Part shown: positions 11,256-21,754 of the stretch, in pieces
Layout: the number at the start of each line of letters is the position of its first letter
Position numbering within the stretch: position 1 is the first letter of the stretch
Assembly: GCA_020310875.1 (NCBI GenBank)
Contig: CM035407.1
Location: 200,850,153 to 200,914,152 of the forward strand
Origin: Ceratopteris richardii
Lineage: Eukaryota; Streptophyta; Polypodiopsida; Polypodiales; Pteridaceae
Length of the DNA: 64,000 bases
Direction: 5' to 3'
Notes under the pieces: model-generated
What the model saw: only the letters and a program-made list of their open reading frames with translations
What the model was told of the DNA's origin: nothing
Databases searched by the model: none
Made by a program: the position numbers and the translations under genes

Positions 11256-11472
11256 CATGACGTTTCCCTACAAAATTTAATATGAATCCTTAATGTGTAT
11301 TAGCTTTTGGATGCTTAGAAAAGAGACAAGGTTTTTTTGTGAACAAAGAAGTCCCTTCCATGGGATGTCAAATCCTTTTAGCAAGACATAACTTTCCATT
11401 TCAATAAATATTAGAAGTCAGCAATCATGCTTTTTTTCATTGATTTGAATTCTTTATAATATTATTTTCTCG
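11256..11472. other. Short spacer with no gene seen
   Basis: AT-rich sequence between the gypsy RT relic and the LTR of copia C3. No motif recognised. Confidence 0.5.
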
Positions 11473-11691
11473 TGTTGGAGTATGAGGATTGGGAAATCAC
11501 ACAAAGAAGGACGAAGAAGAAGCTTGGATCACAACATAAAGTGTGCTAATAAGTGAATGTAAAAAGATAAGTATTCCATTGGGGTTATTGGTGTGTGTAT
11601 AAGCTAGGGGGGAAAATCACCTAATGAAGGAAAAAAGCACCCTGATTGTCTTAGGTGTGTTTGCACACATAACGATCAAAATATAATAACA
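11473..11691 (-). repeat. 3' LTR of copia C copy 3
   Basis: Runs from TGTTGGAG to ATAATAACA. It shares the layout of the C1 and C2 LTRs: a GAAGAAGAAGCTTGGA block, a stretch before CATTGGG, then a GGGGGAAAA block. It is much more diverged than either. A short minus-strand polypurine tract (AGGGGGTCT, 11692-11700) lies just inside. Confidence 0.8.
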
Positions 11692-11699
11692 AGACCCCC

Positions 11700-13204
11700 T
11701 AGAAGTGATGTGGTGAATAAGCAGGTTGGATTCATGTATAAGGAAGTGTCAACCAATGTGGACTAAGGTCAAACAACAAAACGGAGTAAGCCCAAAGCTT
11801 TGCAAAAAGTTTTGAATTTTTTTGCAAGGCACAACCTTTTAAAAAGGTATACAACATTATCCTATATGGGCACATATGCCAAAATGATCTCACTAATATA
11901 GAGTCATTCTTTGACATAATTCTAGTGACCTCAATGTGCTTAGTGCGAGCATGGAATGCTAGGTTCCTCACAATTGGCAATGCACTTTGATTGTCAATAA
12001 ATATGGTGGTGCAAAAATTCTAATCAACACCCAAGTCATCCATTAGGTATCTGAGCCACACACACTTAATAGTGGTTTTGAAAGGTGCTCTATACTCAAC
12101 CTTACAACTAGAAATGTCTACGATAGGTTGCTCCTTTCTCAATCAAGATATGCATGAACTATTAAGCATGAAGCAAAAACTACTTGTAAACACGAGTGTT
12201 ATAACAACCAACACAATCTTAGTAAAAAATCATGTAAATATGGTAACATTGACTCCCAATTGGGATAGACCAATCCAAGTTGTCAGTCACCAAACAAGTA
12301 GCAAAAGATTCACTTGATTGCTTGCCAATGCTTAACTCTTGGGCTATGCATAAATCTACTCATCTAAGGGACAACAAACTGAATACAATTCGAGTGATGC
12401 ATACATAAATAAGTCATTCAACAATTTAATGATAGAGATAAGCATCAAAAGCATTTCTAACCTCTTCAAGACTCAATCTAAACATATCCCAATGGGTGTG
12501 GCAATAGATTTACAATCTTCAAGGATAAAACAACGCAATAAAGTGTCAACATAATTAGTTTGAGACAAGACAATACTTCCATCCACTTGCATAAATTGAA
12601 TGCCCAAATAGTGATGCACATGCCCCAAAATTGATATTTCAAAAGAAGCATGCAAACCAGCCTTAAAATCTGTAATATGCATCTCATTAGGACCATGAGA
12701 AACATGTCATCTACATAAAAAACATTGATAAGAAGTACAAAATCTTCATGCTTTACATGCAAGGTGCTTTGAGTTGGACTATTCTAAAATGCATGTCCTA
12801 ATAAGTAGCCATGTATGTTCTCATACAAGCACATGATGCTTGCTTTAGTCCATATAATTCCTTATTTAATCTATACAGTTTTCTTTCACAACTTTTCTAC
12901 ACAAAAGCATGGGGCTAAAAAACATACTTCTTCATGAAAGTCCCCATCTAGGAATTGGATTTTGATGTCTAACTAATGTACATTTCAACCATTGTGAGTT
13001 GCAACCCATTTAATTCCAATGGATTTCTTGTTAGGAGACAAGTCAAATAAATATATGTACCATTATTTATAATAGGACCATATTCAGGTTGCATAGAAGC
13101 CATCCAATTCTTTAAATTATGTGCATCATCAAATCAAACACGCTCATTCTCATCACAAATTCTTGAGACAACCATTTCATAACAATTTGCTACAATACCT
13201 TTTC
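11700..13204 (-). pseudogene. Copia C3 RT and RNase H
   Basis: Minus-strand sequence parallel to C1 36570-38200. RNase H remnants (VRNLAFHARTKHIEV) lie near 11930-11980. RT remnants follow (FGHSIYASG, then the connection and YGLKQASCACM around 12840-12860) and the N-terminal NWMASMQPEYGPI near 13085-13125. Stops and frameshifts are frequent. The catalytic box survives only as a remnant (YVDDMF near 12700). This is the oldest of the three C copies. Confidence 0.8.
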
Positions 13205-13849
13205 CAAGGAGTGTTGCCAGGGTTTACAAGCTGAATTTCACATTAGATATTGCTTCTCTAAAATATAAACCATACATATTTACAAAGATATTCAAGTGAT
13301 AACAAGGAGTCAATATTAAGAAAATCTTATCTTCATTGTCACGATGAGTAGTACATTGTGCATCTTCCAAGTTAAACTTTCTTAATATTCGAGTACCTCT
13401 TATAGACTTAATATTCTTGATCTTGCACATTCTTATGTGTATTGCATGCTCACCAACTCTATGGTGGGTGTTTCTTACTTCATGATTGTTCCAAAAAATA
13501 GAGGTCTACTTATTAAAAGTTAAGATGAACCCTTTACTACACTTAAAAGATTTCATGCACTTTTCACCACCCAAAGTGATAAAAATATGAAACACTTACA
13601 TATATACAATGGGGGTAAGTTTCTAAGTTCATTTAACAAGTCTTGATCACATGGATTCAAAAATTTGGAAACCCCATACCACCTCTCTTCAAATTATACA
13701 TTTGAAAGATATAATAGGACTTTGTGTGAAAGGATGAGATGCATGTTGGTCCCAACTTAACTCCATCATGAGTTTTTAGGAGAAGCTTTAAAGTAAGAAT
13801 GAGTCGAGTCTTTCATTTGTCCCAAAAATTGATTATGTGCCTTAATATG
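13205..13849. other. Unidentified insert, left flank of element F
   Basis: This block has no counterpart in C1 or C2, so it lies inside C3 as foreign sequence. A minus reading of about 68 codons (13224-13430) includes LRKFNLEDAQC and YHLNIFVNMYGL, which I cannot assign. The matching right flank is 15240-15560. Confidence 0.4.
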
Positions 13850-14012
13850 TGTTGCGTGTCTGTAGAAGTGCAAGAGACACACGAGAAGCACACATAAGGA
13901 GCACAAATGCAACAAGACACACAGAGAAGACGATGGCTGGAATAGCCCTCTCTATTGACGATGAACTGAATTGAAGTAAGAGCTTAATAATATCCCTAAG
14001 TACAAAGTACCA
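13850..14012 (-). repeat. 3' LTR of element F (163 bp)
   Basis: From TGTTGCGTGTCTGTAG to AAAGTACCA. It matches 15068-15230 along its whole length with roughly a dozen differences. Its inner side abuts gag sequence directly, with no polypurine tract. Confidence 0.9.
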
Positions 14013-14803
14013 GAAGAGGAAGGTTGAGCCTTTGGTTTTGATGAACCCAAAGTTGAACCATACTTGCTTTTCCCTTTTTGTGAGATAGCAAGTGCTTGTG
14101 TTCCCTCAATCAAACCACTTGTATTCACTCTAGATTGCTCTTCTTGCAAAAGAAGAGACACAACCTCATTAAATGCATACATATTAGGATTGCCTTTTGC
14201 AACCAAACGGATTGTAGTAGCAAAGCTTTGAAAAGATTTTGGTAACCCTTTCAACAATGTAGAAATGAGTGATGCATCTAGAATAATCTCATCTATGTTT
14301 GCCAGTTGCTCTTTGAAGTCCTTGATGCGTGTCACATACACATCCACTGAACCATTTTCAGCCATACATACATCCTCAATTTGCTTCCTCAAGTATGCAA
14401 CACGTGTTTCATTATGCATGGCATACAAAGAAGCAAGAGTGTCCCATGCCTGTCGTGATGTAGAACATGACTGAATGTGTGGAACTATATGACGCTTCAC
14501 AAAAAGCGCAATTAATGCATGAGCTTGAGCATCTTTTCCATCCCATCTAAGCTGCTCCTATGTAGGTGGAGAAGGAGAAACCATTGTACTTGAAGAAAAA
14601 GCTCCATCTGTGATAGTAGACTATGAAGTAGAATCAGCTACGGGTCTTCGATCTACATCTGTCACTATGTTCCAAAGTTGTTTTGCAACAAGAACATGCT
14701 TCATCATGTAAGACCACATCGGATAGTTGGTCCCATCAAGCTTATCTTCAACTTGAAGAATGCCAAACAAGTCATTGTTTCCCACCATTTCACTTAAGAA
14801 CAA
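14013..14803 (-). pseudogene. Copia gag of element F
   Basis: Two minus-strand pieces. The N-terminal one (14803-14621) reads LQVEDKLDGTNYPMWSYMM and AKQLWNIVTDVD, the start of a copia gag. The larger one (14500-13952) reads SRQAWDTLASLYAMHNETRV, AYLRKQIEDVCMAENGSVD and QSFATTIRLVAKGNPNMY, a UBN2/gag core. No zinc knuckle is reached: the frame runs SSKPKAQPSSSG and then into the LTR. A stop or shift lies between the pieces near 14560-14640. If translated it would form a capsid-like protein without nucleocapsid. Confidence 0.85.
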
Positions 14804-15054
14804 AAATGTGACAAAATCTTTACTTCGACAAAATCTGAAATGAATGCTGAAATTTTAGTTCACAAACTGTCACTCTGATTGCAATTCTGACTGCACAAAT
14901 GGCTTCAAAATGGGGGTAAAACTCCAGTACCCTTGGTGGAAATATTTCTTGGCTATTGAAATTCACAGTTCTATGCTCTGAAGTCGATTTGCATTGTTAA
15001 AAGTGCACGCGTGCCACGATGCAAAAAATCAAAACTTGAGAAGGAGCTGAACCT

Positions 15055-15066
15055 ACTCTGATACCA
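15055..15066 (-). other. Primer-binding site of element F
   Basis: ACTCTGATACCA on the plus strand is TGGTATCAGAGT on the minus strand, one base off the initiator-Met PBS, one base inside the LTR. Confidence 0.9.
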
Positions 15067-15067
15067 C

Positions 15068-15230
15068 TGTTGGGTGTATGTAGAAGTGCAAGAGACACAC
15101 GAGAAGCACACACAAGGAGCACAAATGCAACAAGACACATGGAGAAGACAATGGCTGGAATTTCTCTCTCTATTGACGATGAATTGAATTGAAGTAAGAG
15201 CTGAATAATATCCCTAAGTACAAAGTACCA
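15068..15230 (-). repeat. 5' LTR of element F
   Basis: TGTTGGGTGTATGTAG to AAAGTACCA, paired with 13850-14012. The outer edge may extend to 15233 (ACCACCA). Confidence 0.9.
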
Positions 15231-15239
15231 CCACATATG

Positions 15240-15560
15240 AGTGTATCAAGTATGTGGTAACATGGGGAAAAAACATATTGCGAGTACTAAAGTAAAAAGT
15301 GCCCATGTATAGGGAAAAGGTTCACATCAAAGCTACTAGAGGAACACATAAGTGTAACAATATGTACCAACCTTTAAAGTTAACTATGCAATTTGAGTCG
15401 ATGTCTTCAAATCTGATCCAGTTTCATGGTACCATAGATTTTTCTACATGTGAAACTCTTCGTTCTAGAGTCTCTTAGATCTCTAAAAGTTCTCCACCTG
15501 CACGATGCCCAAAATTGAGAGCCAAATAGAATCATGATGTCTAACATTAGCTACCCACTT
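15240..15560. other. Unidentified insert, right flank of element F
   Basis: Not homologous to copia C, and with no coding motif recognised. With 13205-13849 it probably forms an older insertion in C3 into which F later went. Confidence 0.35.
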
Positions 15561-17200
15561 CAAGCCGATGTTGATGGAGCAAAGGGGTTACATATTTCAT
15601 AGGGAGTGGGTCATATCAAAGCCCTTTGGCACAACTGAGAAGAAGAAGAATAAGAGTGTGAGGAGGTCAATATCTTTCCATCTAGGTACCCATCCCCTGA
15701 GAGAGTGGGCATTTTTTATAAAGATAAGTTTAGAACAAGAAACACCATCATTAACCAAGATTTGACCATCCATTTGATCAAGCTCATCCATGAAGGCAAC
15801 CACATTGAGAATATCTGCATCATAAATGAAATGATCTGTGTTTTCACTCAAAACCTAAAGAGGCTGCAAAGTTGCCTAGGAGAGAGTATTGATAGTCCTC
15901 CTGTGAAAAGAGATAGTAATGTATCATGGCTAACCAATCTCTATTTACTTCATGGGTGATATAGGTGATAATCTTTGCTTTCAGAATTATAGGCAACAAA
16001 AATAAATTTCACAACTTTATCATCCAATTTCCTCTATTTTTGTTAGAAAATAATGCATATTTCTTTTGTAGGATGTGTTAAGTACATATGTTGCACACAT
16101 TATGGCCTCAAGGCAGAAACTACAAGGTAAGGCCTAAATTTTAACCATACACCTTGCCATTTCCATGAGATAAATTTTTTTCTAATCTACAACATGATTT
16201 TGTTGTGGTCTATATGGCATCGTACACTGGTGTTTTATCCCATGCTTAGCAAGAAATCCATTAAATTAAAAAGACATGTATTTCCCTCCTCATTGAGAAT
16301 CGAGGATTCCCATTTTACGTGTTGATATTTTTTCAACCATAACTAATAATTATTTGAAGCACATAAATACTTTTGACCTTGAGTTTAATGGGTAGACCCG
16401 TGTAGGCCTAGAAAACTCATTAATAAATTTCATCAAGTAAAGGTAACTGTCAAAAGATGGTGTTTGCATAGGACAATATCCATCATTGTGAACAAGCTGT
16501 AGTTTTTGTTTAGCTCTTAGTTTACCATCCTTGAGAAATGAACAATGTAGTTTTTAGTTTTTGTTTAGCTCTTAGTTTACCATCCTTGAGAAATGAACAA
16601 TGCTGCATTTTACCCAAAATGAAGCCCTCACAAACACGTTTGGATGGTGTACCAAGTTTAGGCAAAGATGACACCGTATTCAACTTTTGTAGGCATAACT
16701 AAGTAGAAAAATTCAGATGCCCAAAACACACATGCCAAAGTTTTGCATCTTAAATAACTTGCAAATTTTCTACTGCACATGCATAATAATCCAGATAATT
16801 TTCATTATTTATGAGCTTATATAGCCCATGAGAAAATTTACGAAATGCAATATATTTTCACCATTAGAAAGATCATGAACCATACATCTATCACGGAAAA
16901 ACTTCACCACCAAGCCAATAATGGCTAGTGCTGACAGTCATAATAGATTCTTCTTGATCCTTGGCACATATAGGGTAGACTGTTTAGGAGAGATAAAATT
17001 ACATGCAACAACAAGGATACATGCAATCAAGAAGAGACACAAAGCTTACTTTACTGAACATTTGAGCCCACAATCGACATACAAAGATCTTATGTTGATG
17101 GATCATAATAGATTATGTAGAAAATGTCAATTCCTCTTTTTGTTCTAATTTTGCAAACTCAGTCTTCGAAGTGTCCAGAACAACCATTCCTTCCTCTTTA
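15561..17200 (-). pseudogene. Copia C3 integrase, protease and gag end
   Basis: Minus strand, collinear with C1 38340-39960. Recognisable stretches match the C1 spacer after integrase (15780-15870), the 3' part of integrase (16060-16260), the region upstream of the integrase core (16480-16760) and the protease (16860-16990). Similarity fades at about 17200 near the gag end, and no 5' LTR is found. A 55-bp tandem duplication sits at 16501-16609. Confidence 0.7.
16501..16609. repeat. 55-bp tandem duplication within C3
   Basis: AGTTTTTGTTTAGCTCTTAG starts at 16501 and again at 16556. C1 has a single copy of the corresponding segment. Confidence 0.9.
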
Positions 17201-17772
17201 ACAATAAGCTTAATGGAAGCTTCACATAGAGCATTCGGGTTTTGTTGGATTGTTTTGGTTCAAACGTTGTCGTCGTGATTTGGATTCAGGCCTTGGACAT
17301 CAAATTACAGACACCAACAAAAAGCCCTAATAAAAATGATTTTATGAGTATGATGTTGGAGATGGACATTATCAACACATCTAATACCGGTGAAATTTAT
17401 TCTTATATGTGGATCTGATTGCTTATAAGTGCTTGATATATTTTGTTTCTATTTCTTTTTATTGAATGGTATGTCTCCGGTTGTCTGATTGCTTTGAAAC
17501 GGAGAGTATCAATGTAATAAATGTAGCAAATGTGAGTGCATGTAATTTAAGAGTGACTTGTGTGTGCACATATGAACCTGTATCATTCATATATATGCAT
17601 AAATGTGTTTTAAGTGGAGCGTACAGGCCAGGATCACGTGCGCATGATCTAGAGTTTGGAAGTTATCCGGATGGGGGACAGGGAAATTCACGCGGGATCA
17701 AAGAAAAAAAAAGGTGGCAGATTTCGGAAGAGGGTTCTAGTTCTTTTCCGGGGGGGTAAGCCAACTCGGTAG
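17201..17772. other. Spacer with no gene seen
   Basis: A 97-codon plus-strand frame (17466-17759) has no recognisable domain and lies in mixed-composition DNA. I treat it as chance. Confidence 0.4.
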
Positions 17773-17906
17773 GAGGTCATCAACCAGAAGAGAGAGGGAG
17801 ATGTTTTTCAAGGAAAAGTGAATACTGTGACAGATTTTGGTGCCTTTGTTGACCTTCTCTTTCCAGATGGTTCATATCCAGTCACAGGGCTTGTAGATGA
17901 AAAAAG
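17773..17906 (+). pseudogene. S1 RNA-binding-domain exon fragment
   Basis: Reading from 17773: EVINQKREGDVFQGKVNT then VTDFGAFVDLLFPDGSYPV and TGLV. The order GDVFxGKV, xVTDFGAFVDL, GLV is the core of an S1 (OB-fold) domain, as in plant organellar S1 proteins. The preceding bases end in CGGTAG and the following bases are AAG|GTTAGT, so it may be an exon with splice sites still visible. After GLV the expected HxSxxS is replaced by DEKR. No adjoining exon is proven, though 18045-18250 may belong with it. It is either a decayed host gene or a fragment captured by a transposon. Confidence 0.6.
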
Positions 17907-18044
17907 GTTAGTAGTCTCAGAGAAAAAGGCAACCTGGCAATCAGTGCATGCAAAAGCTGAGAAAGGGAGATAGCGGAGACGTGCATCGGTAATGGAGTTT
18001 TTGAGGGGAAGCGGACTGCACTTTGGGGAGCTGAAACTACATTA

Positions 18045-18260
18045 GAATCATCATGTGAGAGGTTCTATATCATCACTTTCTGAAGAAAGAAGCAGAGCCT
18101 CGAGGGAACAGAGTAGTAGAAATCATGAGCTGCTGCGGCAAAAAGAAAGATGGTGAGCCGATTTTCTACTCGAAGCAAGGGAGTGGCTCGTTGATGAATA
18201 GCCAGAAGTAGAAGATGGCTTCGGTGTACCATGAAACTGTTGTTCTGAAGAGGTAACATC
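18045..18260 (+). pseudogene. Coding-like relic, unassigned
   Basis: A plus frame reads VRGSISSLSEERSRASREQS then NHELLRQKERW, a stop, and ADFLLEAREWLVDE before more stops. Composition is less AT-rich than the surroundings, and the Ser/Arg/Glu content suggests former protein. I do not recognise the family. It lies 140 bp after the S1 fragment and could be part of the same former gene. Confidence 0.3.
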
Positions 18261-18959
18261 ATAAATTGTTACATAGGAGAACTTGATGCGCAGAGTAGCA
18301 TTTTACAGTATTGTGTTAACAAGCGGGTAAATGTGTCGCTACCTTAGAGTTATTAGTTTGTACTAGCTGAATAATGAGCAACTTCATGAAAACACACAGA
18401 ATTGTAGAATTTTGGAACATCTGTTAAGCACAGAAATTGGAAATGGTTATAAAAAAAAGAACGTTGTAGAATTGAAGTCGTTGAACGTGATGCATCCAAT
18501 AAATGTGTGCTGTTGATTGACATGCAAGTGCTGGTTAAGAAGTTAGCTTTGGTTGAAATCTTAGCCTTCCAATAGGGATAATGGATTCCCTGCATCGCAA
18601 TTCAGTCAAATAATGCCTCACACTTGCTAAGAGAGTCTTCACGGAAATATTTTTAAGTTAAGGTTTAAATACATCCGCGACAGCAATTGAAGCTATTTTC
18701 TACAAGAAAACTTTGCGCACTATTGGAAACACTGGATACATAGCTCAAGGATAAATAAGAGTTAGAAGGTTCAAAGAAATCTGAAACTATGAGCCCTAAA
18801 TCGAATTCCCAATTTTACGGATAGTTTAAACATAAATTTCTTCCAAGTAAATCTCCTTGTTATCCTTTGTTCACTCTACACACACAAATAACTGTCTTGG
18901 TATTGCTTGTCGTCATGCAATACTCGTCAGAAATCATAAACTAAAGCCGAGAGACATAA

Positions 18960-19640
18960 GCCACGCACGTCATATCAATCTAAGTGAAGCTCTTGTTCTG
19001 CTTTCCCCTCTTTCCCAAAAACTTGGTGACTTAAACTCCTTTCTAAGAACCTCGCAACAACGTGTGAGATGGCGGACATACAGTCACGTCTGTGAAGGGA
19101 AAGGAGCATTGAAACCCTGAAGAGCTGGGTAAAGTGGTTGATAATCAGTGTACTATTTTTTTCATCTATTTTGCATTCAACCCCATTGGCATCCACCATG
19201 AACGGAATCGCTTCCTTGGATTGCTTCTTCTTGAGAAGGTTGCACATCACTTTAGTAGGTTTGTCTACCCTACCTGACAACCAATCTTTAAAGTATATCT
19301 GTAGATTCTATCTTTGAATTTCTTCTTCATATCTCAACATGCATATGATTTTTCAGAGACTAGTTTGGCATTGCAAGTGACCTTTGCTAACTTTTGCCTC
19401 CAAGCACCATAGTCTTCGATAAAGAAATCCCCAGTCCTTACAAAGAACCACATTGAGGGGCAGAGAATCCAATGACTGCCAAGTGGAAATTCTTAAGTCT
19501 CTTTTGTATTTCCTCCCCGTCAATTTTGATCTCTTGGAGACATATGAAGTTCGGGTTTGTGTTTTTATCACGGATCCATTGGCCAATCACGATCACTCTT
19601 GACATTCTTTTAATCCCTAAATGTTTTGCATCTTAGACCA
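18960..19640 (-). pseudogene. LINE fragment L1c: endonuclease start joined to RT start
   Basis: Minus strand. From 19630 down, the frame reads VIVIGQWIRDKNTNPNFICL then QEIKIDGEE and FHLAVIGFSAPQCGSL, the N-terminus of an L1 apurinic-type endonuclease with the LQE motif. After a stop near 19447 the sequence jumps to KVSKGHLQCQTSL and then VDKPTKVMCNLLKKKQSKEA, which aligns with the endonuclease-RT linker of L1a near 1500-1680. Most of the endonuclease is therefore deleted and the RT palm is absent. It has more stops than L1a or L1b and is older. Confidence 0.8.
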
Positions 19641-19649
19641 TTTTGGTTC

Positions 19650-20379
19650 GAGAAGGTTCAATGCTATAATCTTGCTACCATACTCCACTTTGATATATAT
19701 TCGGGAATAAATTTAGTGATTGACATGCGATAAAAACTATGAATAATTTTGCAAATTTAGTGATCGACGTGCAAGAAAAAACTATGAAATATTTTATAGT
19801 GCTCTAGTGTGACATGTGGCCATCATGCATGCTCACTCTGCTTTTGAAGGTGGAACCTTAGGATAACCCTCGAGCTAGGAACCCTAACAACTCATGCTCT
19901 TGTTCCAACACACACTGATAAATGATCCAATTAGGATCCATGTCTAACAATTCCTAATATACTACACTACCCTAGGCAACTAAAAAATCCTTTTCTAAAC
20001 TTCGAATGAATCTTGATATAAAGCAAATTGCAATATTCCCTCCTCTCTCTCTTCCACTTCTTTCTCTACACTTCTATAGTCAAACTCCACTTCCACAAAC
20101 CCGTTTTTCTATCTTCTTTGATATTGACTTGGTACTCTGCTTCTCTGTAGTTCAAGTATCCATGTGTACTTATGCAAGATTTAATATGGCCGACTAAGAG
20201 GTTTTTTACAAAGAGTATTACATTAATACATGTTGTGGGGTCACAAGTAGGGGTTCCGACATGGGGCTTTTGGCAACTATATTTCACATCAGAAATTTTC
20301 TTAGTAGCAACCTAACACCTGGTGCGCTCTAGTGGACTTTGAGCCCATGCTTCACAATCCCTCCATTCTATCATCTACA
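19650..20379. other. Stretch with no gene seen
   Basis: AT-rich, with CT-rich patches near 20040-20070. No motif recognised on either strand. Confidence 0.4.
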
Positions 20380-21080
20380 AGATCCTCAAGAATTTGACCT
20401 TTGAGATTAGCCAAGTGCTCATCGTAAGTTGATTTCAACTTGCACTATAGAATGAAGACAATTTGCTGGACTGTTGATTGTTGTAGTGTACCTTCCCTGG
20501 ATCTAAATGCCAATTATGAGGAATCATAAATTATAGCTTTTTCTTTGACCACTATCAAGCATTGTTGAAGCTCTATGACTTTTTACGGTCAGTGTCTAGA
20601 GACACTATTAACTTGTCATTGCATATCAAAGAACCATTGGTCTTTCACTATGGTGGCTTCTTTACATTCCTGTATCTATTTCCGAAACTAATTTCCTTGG
20701 AACCAAACATAATCAATCCTACTTTTACATTCTCGAATGGTGTTTTGTAACCCAATACTTTTTTCCTCCATTCAATGTATGTTCTACTTGGCCTGATCAA
20801 TTTGATCTTTGAAAACATTTTTTTGGACTCGGAGTTCATGATTTTCATTATGAAATTGATTTTCTCATTTGTGAAACTTGGAAAAGTTATATTCTTTTAA
20901 CCTAACCTCATTTTTTGAGGTATCCACAACGGGGTGGAGATTCTGCATTTCTTCATTGAGCTCATCATACTATTGAAACATTTGCATTCGTTGTTGGCAC
21001 GGGAGTAGCTTGTCAACCTTCTCTTCCATTTCTTGAAGAGTATTGTGCATGCATTGCAATTCTAGTTGATATTGCTATAT
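20380..21080 (-). pseudogene. Coiled-coil protein relic
   Basis: A single minus frame, interrupted only by in-frame stops and not by shifts, runs for about 200 codons. It reads LQEMEEKVDKLLPCQQRMQM, YDELNEEMQNLHP, NENHELRVQKNVFKDQIDQA, MEEKSIGLQNTIRECKSRID and VIELQQCLIVVKEKAI. Spaced Leu/Ile/Met with many Glu, Lys and Gln suggests a long coiled coil. I cannot name a family. A retroelement gag or a captured host gene are both possible. About ten internal stops show it is dead. Confidence 0.5.
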
Positions 21081-21360
21081 TTCCAGAGAATCTTAGAAGG
21101 CTTGGTTGAAAAATATAAGATTCAAGCAATTTCTATGAAGTGGTCATTTTGAAAGACATGGTAAAAAATAATTGGTTGGGGCATGTGTGGAAAGGCAAAG
21201 GCGGAGGTGAATATGATAGGTACTTGTGATGAAAATCACATTTGTGGTCAACAGATTATTGTGTGGATGATTCTTGGGGCTATGAGGACACTACTTGTGA
21301 CTATTGTAGAGTGATAAGTGTTGACGATATGATTGCTCCTACATCATCTATATTTGTAGC

Positions 21361-21742
21361 TGCATGAGTGCATCTCCATTTTGTATATAGGAGGCACTCC
21401 ATTTCTAGTTTATTTCCATTTTATATTGTATCTCTTTTGTATTTGGATACCTTGCCATTTGTATTTGGATACCTTGCCATTTGTATTCATTCTCCTTTGA
21501 GGGCAATCATCCCATGAGATGTGGTTTGGAGAGCCCCTCATAAATTTATATAAGGAGGGCCTCTCCCCCCATTTGTACTTGGTTAGAAGCTTGAGGATCC
21601 TACTCCATGCTCTTTGCAAGCTCATTTCTAATCCATGTGAGTTTACCCATTTCTTGGTCTACTCACTTTGAGTCTCTCACACTCTTTCATTTTGTGAGTA
21701 CAATCTTCTTTTCATTTTGCTTCCACACGTGTACTCTCTACA
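21361..21742 (+). repeat. LTR of element G2 (5' LTR, plus)
   Basis: Starts near TGCATGAGTGCATCTCC and ends CTCTCTACA next to the PBS. It matches G1 (6715-7106) in reverse orientation, including the TATATAAGGAGGGCCTCTCC block (about 21558-21577) and the segment before it. A 22-bp unit (GTATTTGGATACCTTGCCAT plus two T) is duplicated at 21439-21482, which G1 lacks. The left edge is approximate. Confidence 0.75.
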
Positions 21743-21754
21743 TGGTATCAGAAC
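21743..21754 (+). other. Primer-binding site of element G2
   Basis: TGGTATCAGAAC, one base off the initiator-Met PBS, directly after the LTR end. Confidence 0.85.

Larger units (their letters stand above)
13850..15233 (-). mobile_element. Element F: gag-only copia derivative
   Basis: A 1.38-kb minus-strand unit with the order 5' LTR (right), PBS, leader, gag, 3' LTR (left). Protease, integrase, RT and RNase H are absent. ATATG occurs at 13845-13849 and at 15235-15239 and is a candidate target-site duplication, although the LTR edge next to the right copy is uncertain by a base or two. The gag resembles that of copia C but the LTRs are unrelated in sequence, so it is a separate copia lineage. 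Confidence 0.85.

Noticed and set aside
17466..17759. 97-codon plus-strand frame
   Set aside because: No recognisable domain and a tail with poly-A and poly-G runs; judged chance.
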